DNA from: JAEZJZ01 sp050949055
GTDB lineage: Bacteria > Bacillota > UBA994 > UBA5500
Reading direction: 5' to 3'
DNA: 64,000 bases
Assembly (NCBI GenBank): GCA_050949055.1
Contig: JBMNFA010000009.1
Coordinates: forward strand, 584,748 to 648,747
Below are positions 33,801-40,000 of this stretch, piece after piece; position 1 is the first letter of the stretch; every line of letters starts with the position of its first letter. The position numbers were made by a program, and so were the translations under genes. The notes beneath the pieces were generated by a model. That model saw only the letters and a program-made list of their open reading frames with translations, searched no databases and was not told the origin of the DNA.

Positions 33801-35004
33801 GAAGACCATAGTTTACACCTTCAACGAAGAGTTCAAGCTGATCCGAGAGTTTGACCAGCCGTGGGAAATAAAGGCCTCAGACTTTGAGGCCGAAAATGCA
33901 GGACTGTTCCAGATCTTCATACTGGGCGATGACTACAGCTATGATTACCCCGACAGTATGAGAGGCACAGTCACGGATGTTGCCTGGGATGGCAACGCTA
34001 AGACCCTAACCCTCACCTACGAAGGTGAGCTGGAGCCTGGCACCTACTTGGTAGACACCTGGGGCTACACCATTGCTAGCTTGGATGATGTGGCCATTGA
34101 TGCAGAAGCCAACTTCCCTCATGCTGTGTTTACAGTAGAGGCCGATCCGGTCCAGGAAGCATTGGAACAGCTGGTAGCGGATACTTCCATAACTGTCACC
34201 TATGTTGACAATGGCATGGAAGCCTCCTTCGATGACGAAATCGAGGTGCCAGACGTCATTCAAGGTTACAAGATTGACGTACTAGTAACCTTAGACGTGG
34301 AATTACCAGAAGACGCAAGAGTAACCATCCTGTACAACGGTCTTGAAACCGCAGCCAAAGCAGTCCAGATATCTGGCACTGAAATTTGGCTGAGCGACTT
34401 GGTGCTTGGAGGTAACCCAGCAGACTTTGAGTCTGGTCCGGCAGCCACCTGGACCGTGTTGATCAGTGGCAACGCAGATCAGCTGACGGTCAACGGTACC
34501 ATTGAGAGCATTATCTCAAACGACGGTTTTGCAACGCAGATCGTCCTGGCAGCCGCAGGCTTTGAGTTCACTGTACCGGACACCACCGCTCCCTCGCTGG
34601 ACGGTGTCACTCCGGCCGAAGGCAACGTACACCTCAGCTTTGGCGAGAGCTTCGTCCTCAGCGTAGACGCTTCTGACGAGCATCTCTATGAGCTGGAGAT
34701 CGACCACAACCTGGAAGGCGTACTGCCCGAGTTCAGCGTCTACGCCGACGAGAATAATCCTTACGGCAGCGACGACGACAAGGCAGCCTTCGAGGGCTGC
34801 GGCGTAGAAGTCACTTACGACGCGGACGAGCAGAAGTGGACCATCGACTTCGGTCAAACAGTCACCGAGCAGTTTGTAACCAAAGGCGATGTCCGGTTCT
34901 ACATCGTGCTCATAGACGAGGCGGGGAACACCTGGGGCAGCATGTATGAAGTCACCCCAGAGAACACCTTTGCCTACAACATCACCCAGGCAGAGCCCCG
35001 GTAG
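18859..35004 (+). CDS. Giant SLH-anchored repeat surface protein, 5' part (5381 codons as read)
   Basis: TTG 18859 follows GGAAGGAG by ten bases. Residues 1-28 are a signal peptide. Three SLH domains follow (about 33-75, 92-135, 148-205), which tether the protein to secondary cell-wall polymer. Residues 210-465 resemble the VTLRNMLINGNLYL-type beta region often seen after SLH domains. A Pro/Asp linker (about 468-487) leads to the repeat array. Units here: three A-B-C repeats (20317-26292), then A-B, nine A'-B repeats (27025-33747) and C. A (about 130 residues) and B (about 112, PKD/Ig-like ending REAGTYTLTGILSH) look like beta sandwiches; C is about 420 residues. The frame ends at TAG 35002 because CC is present as CCCC at 34996-34999 compared with the intact junction at 43467. 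I read this as the first part of one 11,056-codon gene reaching 52034. A real 5381-residue product is also possible. Confidence 0.9.
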   Translation: MSKKVKRTLVAALLTIALLLPMVPGVRGDVPNFKDVPGHWAEYNIGNWLRMGLAGGYPDGTFRPDQVVNRAEFISFLNRAFGYTATGEISFSDVSPTDWFYGEVVRAVEAGYVAGFEDGTFRPHQPISRIDAAEMLHVAIKLHLKEFQDALNDYLDIDLLSEEQRVAANALVSTGLMVGPAPNMFAPHAAMTRAQTVAILDRAAGEIYRVAGTYGPEDEVQIVNRNVTVSVTGVTLRNMLINGNLYLTEGIGDGEVTLHNVVVEGDTIVAGGGPNSIHNTGETSLPYVIIIDPNNVVSVVYLDDSSSDYVVWHSGGSYQGGQSTASMTLSSNIPPGSQVQFVGNFTHIDVNSPDITVSMGPGSTAESVSMGPDAQNSAFNMVGATVGTFTLDATANLHMDETSHIDVLNTSENSTGSDITVIGGSSIGTMNVDATITAHLDDVSHIDALNDNSDDSDYDVIGGSWIGKKPPSPPDDDPPYTPPSKTTYAFEYTLPGAITAEESYQIPVTIKPAKAGDIGYASVRFDVEVTTPDGANVQLLAEDTNGVVHDVAQIGYWGPYSGFPIDKDYTATTDFTAIFSAPGEYIISFKLVDVENAGAVIAAGSVTVEVIAAEAPGQLVLEGAEEVTASDALVYYTVRWYGDNQDDLYAGLSGASFAWTMKLGDEVLEDELYEFDQIKAAGKVWEHPDGDSICVSISERYREAGTYTLTGILSHPSGWQQTVTKTVTVTLPPVELALTEPVVHDAEQKTIVYTFNEEFKLIREFDQPWEIKASDFEAENAGLFQIFILGDDYSYDYPDSMRGTVTDVAWDGNAKTLTLTYEGELEPGTYLVDTWGYTIASLDDVAIDAEANFPHAVFTVEADPVQEALEQLVADTSITVTYVDNGMEASFDDEIEVPDVIQGYKIDVLVTLDVELPEDARVTILYNGLETAAKAVQISGTEIWLSDLVLGGNPADFESGPAATWTVLISGNADQLTVNGTIESIISNDGFATQIVLAAAGFEFTVPDTTAPVLESVTPERGDVHLSFGESFVLSVDASDEHLYELEIDHNLEGVLPEFSVYADEENPYGSAEDKAAFESYGVTVTYAAAKQEWTIDFGQTVTDLFVAKGDVRFYIVLIDEAGNTWGSMDPTTPANTFAYSLTQEAPVASTYEFDYSLPSEITAEESYQIPVTIRPAEVGDIGYASVRFDVEVTTPAGGSVQLLAEDTNGVVHDVAQIGYWGPYSGFPIDKDYTASTDFTAIFSAPGEYTISFKLVDVENAGTVIAAGSVTVEVIAAEAPGQLVLEGAEEVTASDALVYYTVRWYGDNQDDLYAGLSGASFAWTMKLGDEVLEDELYDFDQIKAAGKVWEHPDGDSICVSISERYREAGTYTLTGILSHPSGWQQTVTKTVTVTLPPVELALTEPVVHDAEQKTIVYTFNEEFKLIREFDQPWEIKASDFEAENAGLFQIFILGDDYSYDYPDSMRGTVTDVAWDGNAKTLTLTYEGELEPGTYLVDTWGYTIASLDDVAIDAEANFPHAVFTVEADPVQEALEQLVADTSITVTYVDNGMEASFDDEIEVPDVIQGYKIDVLVTLDVELPEDARVTILYNGLETAAKAVQISGTEIWLSDLVLGGNPADFESGPAATWTVLISGNADQLTVNGTIESIISNDGFATQIVLAAAGFEFTVPDTAAPVLESVTPERGDVHLSFGESFVLSVDASDEHLYELEIDHNLEGVLPEFSVYADEENPYGSAEDKAAFESYGVTVTYAAAQQKWTIDFGQTVTDLFVTKGDVRFYIVLIDEAGNTWGSMDPTTPANTFAYSLTQEAPVASTYTFDYTLPGAITAEESYQIPVTIQPAEVGDIGYASVRFDVEVTTPAGANVQLLAEDTNGVVHDVAQIGYWGPYSGFPIDKDYTATTDFTAIFSAPGEYTISFKLVDVENAGTVIAAGSVTVEVIAAEAPGQLVLEGAEEVTASDALVYYTVRWYGDNQDDLYAGLSGASFAWTMKLGDEVLEDELYEFDQIKAAGKVWEHPDGDSICVSISERYREAGTYTLTGILSHPSGWQQTVTKTVTVTLPPVELALTEPVVHDAEQKTIVYTFNEEFKLIREFDQPWEIKASDFEAENAGLFQIFILGDDYSYDYPDSMRGTVTDVAWDGNAKTLTLTYEGELEPGTYLVDTWGYTIASLDDVAIDAEANFPHAVFTVEADPVQEALEQLVADTSITVTYVDNGMEASFDDEIEVPDVIQGYKIDVLVTLDVELPEDARVTILYNGLETAAKAVQISGTEIWLSDLVLGGNPADFESGPAATWTVLISGNADQLTVNGTIESIISNDGFATQIVLAAAGFEFTVPDTTAPVLESVTPERGDVHLSFGESFVLSVDASDEHLYELEIDHNLEGVLPEFSVYADEENPYGSAEDKAAFESYGVTVTYAAAQQKWTIDFGQTVTDLFVTKGDVRFYIVLIDEAGNTWGSMDPTTPANTFAYSLTQEAPVASTYTFDYTLPGAITAEESYQIPVTIQPAEVGDIGYASVRFDVEVTTPAGANVQLLAEDTNGVVHDVAQIGYWGPYSGFPIDKDYTATTDFTAIFSAPGEYTISFKLVDVENAGAVIAAGSVTVEVIAAEAPGQLVLEGAEEVTASDALVYYTVRWYGDNQDDLYAGLSGASFAWTMKLGDEVLEDELYEFDQIKAAGKVWEHPDGDSICVSISERYREAGTYTLTGILSHPSGWQQTVTKTVTVTPALPPVSSYAFDYSELADVVAGEDVESSITLKTEELGQAGYDAVKFEFESEGPGDVTFTAVDSNGQEHTFTNSGVWGPPGGFELPAEYEAETEWTLNFAVPGEYTISFKLVDVENAGAVIAAGSVTVEVIAAEAPGQLVLEGAEEVTASDALVYYTVRWYGDNQDDLYAGLSGASFAWTMKLGDEVLEDELYEFDQIKAAGKVWEHPDGDSICVSISERYREAGTYTLTGILSHPSGWQQTVTKTVTVTPALPPVSSYAFDYSELADVVAGEDVESSITLKTEELGQAGYDAVKFEFESEGPGDVTFTAVDSNGQEHTFTNSGVWGPPGGFELPAEYEAETEWTLNFAVPGEYIISFKLVDVENAGAVIAAGSVTVEVIAAEAPGQLVLEGAEEVTASDALVYYTVRWYGDNQDDLYAGLSGASFAWTMKLGDEVLEDELYDFDQIKAAGKVWEHPDGDSICVSISERYREAGTYTLTGILSHPSGWQQTVTKTVTVTPALPPVSSYAFDYSELADVVAGEDVESSITLKTEELGQAGYDAVKFEFESEGPGDVTFTAVDSNGQEHTFTNSGVWGPPGGFELPAEYEAETEWTLNFAVPGEYIISFKLVDVENAGAVIAAGSVTVEVIAAEAPGQLVLEGAEEVTASDALVYYTVRWYGDNQDDLYAGLSGASFAWTMKLGDEVLEDELYDFDQIKAAGKVWEHPDGDSICVSISERYREAGTYTLTGILSHPSGWQQTVTKTVTVTPALPPVSSYAFDYSELADVVAGEDVESSITLKTEELGQAGYDAVKFEFESEGPGDVTFTAVDSNGQEHTFTNSGVWGPPGGFELPAEYEAETEWTLNFSAPGEYTISFKLVDVENAGTVIAAGSVTVEVIAAEAPGQLVLEGAEEVTASDALVYYTVRWYGDNQDDLYAGLSGASFAWTMKLGDEVLEDELYDFDQIKAAGKVWEHPDGDSICVSISERYREAGTYTLTGILSHPSGWQQTVTKTVTVTPALPPVSSYAFDYSELADVVAGEDVESSITLKTEELGQAGYDAVKFEFESEGPGDVTFTAVDSNGQEHTFTNSGVWGPPGGFELPAEYEAETEWTLNFAVPGEYIISFKLVDVENAGAVIAAGSVTVEVIAAEAPGQLVLEGAEEVTASDALVYYTVRWYGDNQDDLYAGLSGASFAWTMKLGDEVLEDELYDFDQIKAAGKVWEHPDGDSICVSISERYREAGTYTLTGILSHPSGWQQTVTKTVTVTPALPPVSSYAFDYSELADVVAGEDVESSITLKTEELGQAGYDAVKFEFESEGPGDVTFTAVDSNGQEHTFTNSGVWGPPGGFELPAEYEAETEWTLNFSAPGEYTISFKLVDVENAGTVIAAGSVTVEVIAAEAPGQLVLEGAEEVTASDALVYYTVRWYGDNQDDLYAGLSGASFAWTMKLGDEVLEDELYDFDQIKAAGKVWEHPDGDSICVSISERYREAGTYTLTGILSHPSGWQQTVTKTVTVTPALPPVSSYAFDYSELADVVAGEDVESSITLKTEELGQAGYDAVKFEFESEGPGDVTFTAVDSNGQEHTFTNSGVWGPPGGFELPAEYEAETEWTLNFAVPGEYIISFKLVDVENAGAVIAAGSVTVEVIAAEAPGQLVLEGAEEVTASDALVYYTVRWYGDNQDDLYAGLSGASFAWTMKLGDEVLEDELYDFDQIKAAGKVWEHPDGDSICVSISERYREAGTYTLTGILSHPSGWQQTVTKTVTVTPALPPVSSYAFDYSELADVVAGEDVESSITLKTEELGQAGYDAVKFEFESEGPGDVTFTAVDSNGQEHTFTNSGVWGPPGGFELPAEYEAETEWTLNFAVPGEYIISFKLVDVENAGTVIAAGSVTVEVIAAEAPGQLVLEGAEEVTASDALVYYTVRWYGDNQDDLYAGLSGASFAWTMKLGDEVLEDELYDFDQIKAAGKVWEHPDGDSICVSISERYREAGTYTLTGILSHPSGWQQTVTKTVTVTPALPPVSSYAFDYSELADVVAGEDVESSITLKTEELGQAGYDAVKFEFESEGPGDVTFTAVDSNGQEHTFTNSGVWGPPGGFELPAEYEAETEWTLNFAVPGEYIISFKLVDVENAGAVIAAGSVTVEVIAAEAPGQLVLEGAEEVTASDALVYYTVRWYGDNQDDLYAGLSGASFAWTMKLGDEVLEDELYDFDQIKAAGKVWEHPDGDSICVSISERYREAGTYTLTGILSHPSGWQQTVTKTVTVTLPPVELALTEPVVHDAEQKTIVYTFNEEFKLIREFDQPWEIKASDFEAENAGLFQIFILGDDYSYDYPDSMRGTVTDVAWDGNAKTLTLTYEGELEPGTYLVDTWGYTIASLDDVAIDAEANFPHAVFTVEADPVQEALEQLVADTSITVTYVDNGMEASFDDEIEVPDVIQGYKIDVLVTLDVELPEDARVTILYNGLETAAKAVQISGTEIWLSDLVLGGNPADFESGPAATWTVLISGNADQLTVNGTIESIISNDGFATQIVLAAAGFEFTVPDTTAPSLDGVTPAEGNVHLSFGESFVLSVDASDEHLYELEIDHNLEGVLPEFSVYADENNPYGSDDDKAAFEGCGVEVTYDADEQKWTIDFGQTVTEQFVTKGDVRFYIVLIDEAGNTWGSMYEVTPENTFAYNITQAEPR
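27025..33747 (+). repeat. Short-unit run 1: nine A'-B copies of 747 bp
   Basis: Exact 747-bp spacing, copies starting at 27025, 27772, 28519, 29266, 30013, 30760, 31507, 32254 and 33001. Each begins at codons for PALPPVSSYAFDYSEL and ends at TKTVTVT. The copies differ at only a few sites (EYTI/EYII, GAV/GTV, FAV/FSA, GTT/GTA). Confidence 0.97.
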
Positions 35005-35072
35005 CTTCCACCTATGAATTCGTCTACAGCCTGCCTAGTGAGATAACGGCGGAAGAGAGCTACCAGATACCG

Positions 35073-36944
35073 GTGACCATCCGGCCCGCTGAGGTAGGAG
35101 ACATCGGTTATGCCAGCGTGCGCTTCGACGTCGAGGTAACCACGCCCGACGGAGCGAACGTACAGCTTCTGGCCGAGGATACTAACGGAGTGGTGCATGA
35201 CGTAGCCCAGATCGGTTACTGGGGACCGTATAGTGGCTTCCCGATCGACAAGGACTACACCGCCACCACCGACTTCACCGCCATCTTCTCCGCTCCTGGC
35301 GAGTACACCATCAGCTTTAAGCTGGTCGACGTGGAGAACGCAGGTGCAGTAATAGCAGCAGGAAGCGTTACGGTTGAGGTCATTGCAGCAGAAGCGCCTG
35401 GCCAGCTCGTTCTGGAAGGGGCGGAAGAGGTCACAGCTTCTGACGCACTGGTCTACTACACCGTGCGCTGGTACGGGGACAACCAAGACGATCTATATGC
35501 AGGTCTTTCCGGAGCCAGCTTTGCCTGGACCATGAAACTGGGCGACGAGGTACTGGAAGACGAGTTATATGACTTTGACCAGATCAAAGCAGCCGGCAAG
35601 GTGTGGGAGCATCCAGACGGAGACAGCATTTGCGTAAGCATCTCCGAGCGGTACAGAGAGGCCGGCACCTATACCCTGACCGGTATCCTCAGCCATCCCA
35701 GCGGCTGGCAGCAGACAGTCACCAAGACGGTAACTGTTACCCTGCCGCCGGTAGAGCTAGCTCTCACAGAGCCGGTAGTTCACGATGCAGAGCAGAAGAC
35801 CATAGTTTACACCTTCAACGAAGAGTTCAAGCTGATCCGAGAGTTTGACCAGCCGTGGGAAATAAAGGCCTCAGACTTTGAGGCCGAAAATGCAGGACTG
35901 TTCCAGATCTTCATACTGGGCGATGACTACAGCTATGATTACCCCGACAGTATGAGAGGCACAGTCACGGATGTTGCCTGGGATGGCAACGCTAAGACCC
36001 TAACCCTCACCTACGAAGGTGAGCTGGAGCCTGGCACCTACTTGGTAGACACCTGGGGCTACACCATTGCTAGCTTGGATGATGTGGCCATTGATGCAGA
36101 AGCCAACTTCCCTCATGCTGTGTTTACAGTAGAGGCCGATCCGGTCCAGGAAGCATTGGAACAGCTGGTAGCGGATACTTCCATAACTGTCACCTATGTT
36201 GACAATGGCATGGAAGCCTCCTTCGATGACGAAATCGAGGTGCCAGACGTCATTCAAGGTTACAAGATTGACGTACTAGTAACCTTAGACGTGGAATTAC
36301 CAGAAGACGCAAGAGTAACCATCCTGTACAACGGTCTTGAAACCGCAGCCAAAGCAGTCCAGATATCTGGCACTGAAATTTGGCTGAGCGACTTGGTGCT
36401 TGGAGGTAACCCAGCAGACTTTGAGTCTGGTCCGGCAGCCACCTGGACCGTGTTGATCAGTGGCAACGCAGATCAGCTGACGGTCAACGGTACCATTGAG
36501 AGCATTATCTCAAACGACGGTTTTGCAACGCAGATCGTCCTGGCAGCCGCAGGCTTTGAGTTCACTGTACCGGACACCACCGCTCCCTCGCTGGACGGTG
36601 TCACTCCGGCCGAAGGCAACGTACACCTCAGCTTTGGCGAGAGCTTCGTCCTCAGCGTAGACGCTTCTGACGAGCATCTCTATGAGCTGGAGATCGACCA
36701 CAACCTGGAAGGCGTACTGCCCGAGTTCAGCGTCTACGCCGACGAGGAGAACCCTTACGGCAGCGACGACGACAAGGCAGCCTTCGAGGGCTGCGGCGTA
36801 GAAGTCACCTACGACGCGGACGAGCAGAAGTGGACCATCGACTTCGGTCAAACAGTCACCGAGCTAGTTTGTAACCAAAGGCGATGTCCGGTTCTACATC
36901 GTGCTCATAGACGAGGCGGGGAACACCTGGGGCAGCATGTATGA
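35073..36944 (+). pseudogene. Giant protein, middle fragment (one A-B-C unit in a shifted frame)
   Basis: Open frame of 623 codons from an internal GTG with no ribosome site. It reads the long unit at 35010-37004 in the frame created by the +CC at 34996-34999. An extra T at 36865 (GAGCTAG against GAGCAG in the other copies) shifts it again, and it stops at 36942-36944. Not an independent gene. Either a mutated section of the giant gene or an assembly or sequencing error inside repeats. Confidence 0.8.
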
Positions 36945-37067
36945 AGTCACCCCGGAGAACACCTTTGCCTACAACATCACCCAGGCAGAGCCCCGGTAGC
37001 TTCCACCTACGAATTCGACTACACCCTGCCGGGTGAGATAACGGCGGAAGAGAGCTACCAGATACCG

Positions 37068-40000
37068 GTGACCATCCGGCCCGCTGAGGTAGGAGACATC
37101 GGTTATGCCAGCGTGCGCTTCGACGTCGAGGTAACCACGCCCGCCGGAGCGAACGTACAGCTTCTGGCCGAGGATACTAACGGAGTGGTGCATGACGTAG
37201 CCCAGATCGGTTACTGGGGACCGTATAGTGGCTTCCCGATCGACAAGGACTACACCGCCACCACCGACTTCACCGCCATCTTCTCCGCTCCTGGCGAGTA
37301 CACCATCAGCTTTAAGCTGGTCGACGTGGAGAACGCAGGTGCAGTAATAGCAGCAGGAAGCGTTACGGTAGAGGTCATTGCAGCAGAAGCGCCTGGCCAG
37401 CTCGTTCTGGAAGGGGCGGAAGAGGTCACAGCTTCTGACGCACTGGTCTACTACACCGTGCGCTGGTACGGGGACAACCAAGACGATCTATATGCAGGTC
37501 TTTCCGGAGCCAGCTTTGCCTGGACCATGAAACTGGGCGACGAGGTACTGGAAGACGAGTTATATGAATTTGACCAGATCAAAGCAGCCGGCAAGGTGTG
37601 GGAGCATCCAGACGGAGACAGCATTTGCGTAAGCATCTCCGAGCGGTACAGAGAGGCCGGCACCTATACCCTGACCGGTATCCTCAGCCATCCCAGCGGC
37701 TGGCAGCAGACAGTCACCAAGACGGTAACTGTTACCCCCGCTCTGCCGCCAGTATCCAGCTACGCTTTCGACTACAGCGAGCTGGCAGACGTGGTAGCAG
37801 GTGAGGACGTAGAGTCGAGCATCACCCTGAAGACCGAAGAGCTGGGTCAGGCTGGTTACGACGCGGTGAAGTTCGAGTTTGAGAGCGAGGGTCCCGGAGA
37901 CGTGACCTTCACGGCAGTAGACAGCAATGGGCAAGAACACACATTCACCAACAGCGGTGTCTGGGGTCCCCCTGGTGGGTTTGAGCTGCCTGCCGAGTAT
38001 GAAGCCGAAACAGAGTGGACGCTGAACTTCGCTGTTCCTGGCGAGTACACCATCAGCTTTAAGCTGGTCGACGTGGAGAACGCAGGTGCAGTAATAGCAG
38101 CAGGAAGCGTTACGGTTGAGGTCATTGCAGCAGAAGCGCCTGGCCAGCTCGTTCTGGAAGGGGCGGAAGAGGTCACAGCTTCTGACGCACTGGTCTACTA
38201 CACCGTGCGCTGGTACGGGGACAACCAAGACGATCTATATGCAGGTCTTTCCGGAGCCAGCTTTGCCTGGACCATGAAACTGGGCGACGAGGTACTGGAA
38301 GACGAGTTATATGAATTTGACCAGATCAAAGCAGCCGGCAAGGTGTGGGAGCATCCAGACGGAGACAGCATTTGCGTAAGCATCTCCGAGCGGTACAGAG
38401 AGGCCGGCACCTATACCCTGACCGGTATCCTCAGCCATCCCAGCGGCTGGCAGCAGACAGTCACCAAGACGGTAACTGTTACCCCCGCTCTGCCGCCAGT
38501 ATCCAGCTACGCTTTCGACTACAGCGAGCTGGCAGACGTGGTAGCAGGTGAGGACGTAGAGTCGAGCATCACCCTGAAGACCGAAGAGCTGGGTCAGGCT
38601 GGTTACGACGCGGTGAAGTTCGAGTTTGAGAGCGAGGGTCCCGGAGACGTGACCTTCACGGCAGTAGACAGCAATGGGCAAGAACACACATTCACCAACA
38701 GCGGTGTCTGGGGTCCCCCTGGTGGGTTTGAGCTGCCTGCCGAGTATGAAGCCGAAACAGAGTGGACGCTGAACTTCGCTGTTCCTGGCGAGTACATCAT
38801 CAGCTTTAAGCTGGTCGACGTGGAGAACGCAGGTGCAGTAATAGCAGCAGGAAGCGTTACGGTTGAGGTCATTGCAGCAGAAGCGCCTGGCCAGCTCGTT
38901 CTGGAAGGGGCGGAAGAGGTCACAGCTTCTGACGCACTGGTCTACTACACCGTGCGCTGGTACGGGGACAACCAAGACGATCTATATGCAGGTCTTTCCG
39001 GAGCCAGCTTTGCCTGGACCATGAAACTGGGCGACGAGGTACTGGAAGACGAGTTATATGACTTTGACCAGATCAAAGCAGCCGGCAAGGTGTGGGAGCA
39101 TCCAGACGGAGACAGCATTTGCGTAAGCATCTCCGAGCGGTACAGAGAGGCCGGCACCTATACCCTGACCGGTATCCTCAGCCATCCCAGCGGCTGGCAG
39201 CAGACAGTCACCAAGACGGTAACTGTTACCCCCGCTCTGCCGCCAGTATCCAGCTACGCTTTCGACTACAGCGAGCTGGCAGACGTGGTAGCAGGTGAGG
39301 ACGTAGAGTCGAGCATCACCCTGAAGACCGAAGAGCTGGGTCAGGCTGGTTACGACGCGGTGAAGTTCGAGTTTGAGAGCGAGGGTCCCGGAGACGTGAC
39401 CTTCACGGCAGTAGACAGCAATGGGCAAGAACACACATTCACCAACAGCGGTGTCTGGGGTCCCCCTGGTGGGTTTGAGCTGCCTGCCGAGTATGAAGCC
39501 GAAACAGAGTGGACGCTGAACTTCTCCGCTCCTGGCGAGTACACCATCAGCTTTAAGCTGGTCGACGTGGAGAACGCAGGTACAGTAATAGCAGCAGGAA
39601 GCGTTACGGTTGAGGTCATTGCAGCAGAAGCGCCTGGCCAGCTCGTTCTGGAAGGGGCGGAAGAGGTCACAGCTTCTGACGCACTGGTCTACTACACCGT
39701 GCGCTGGTACGGGGACAACCAAGACGATCTATATGCAGGTCTTTCCGGAGCCAGCTTTGCCTGGACCATGAAACTGGGCGACGAGGTACTGGAAGACGAG
39801 TTATATGACTTTGACCAGATCAAAGCAGCCGGCAAGGTGTGGGAGCATCCAGACGGAGACAGCATTTGCGTAAGCATCTCCGAGCGGTACAGAGAGGCCG
39901 GCACCTATACCCTGACCGGTATCCTCAGCCATCCCAGCGGCTGGCAGCAGACAGTCACCAAGACGGTAACTGTTACCCCCGCTCTGCCGCCAGTATCCAG

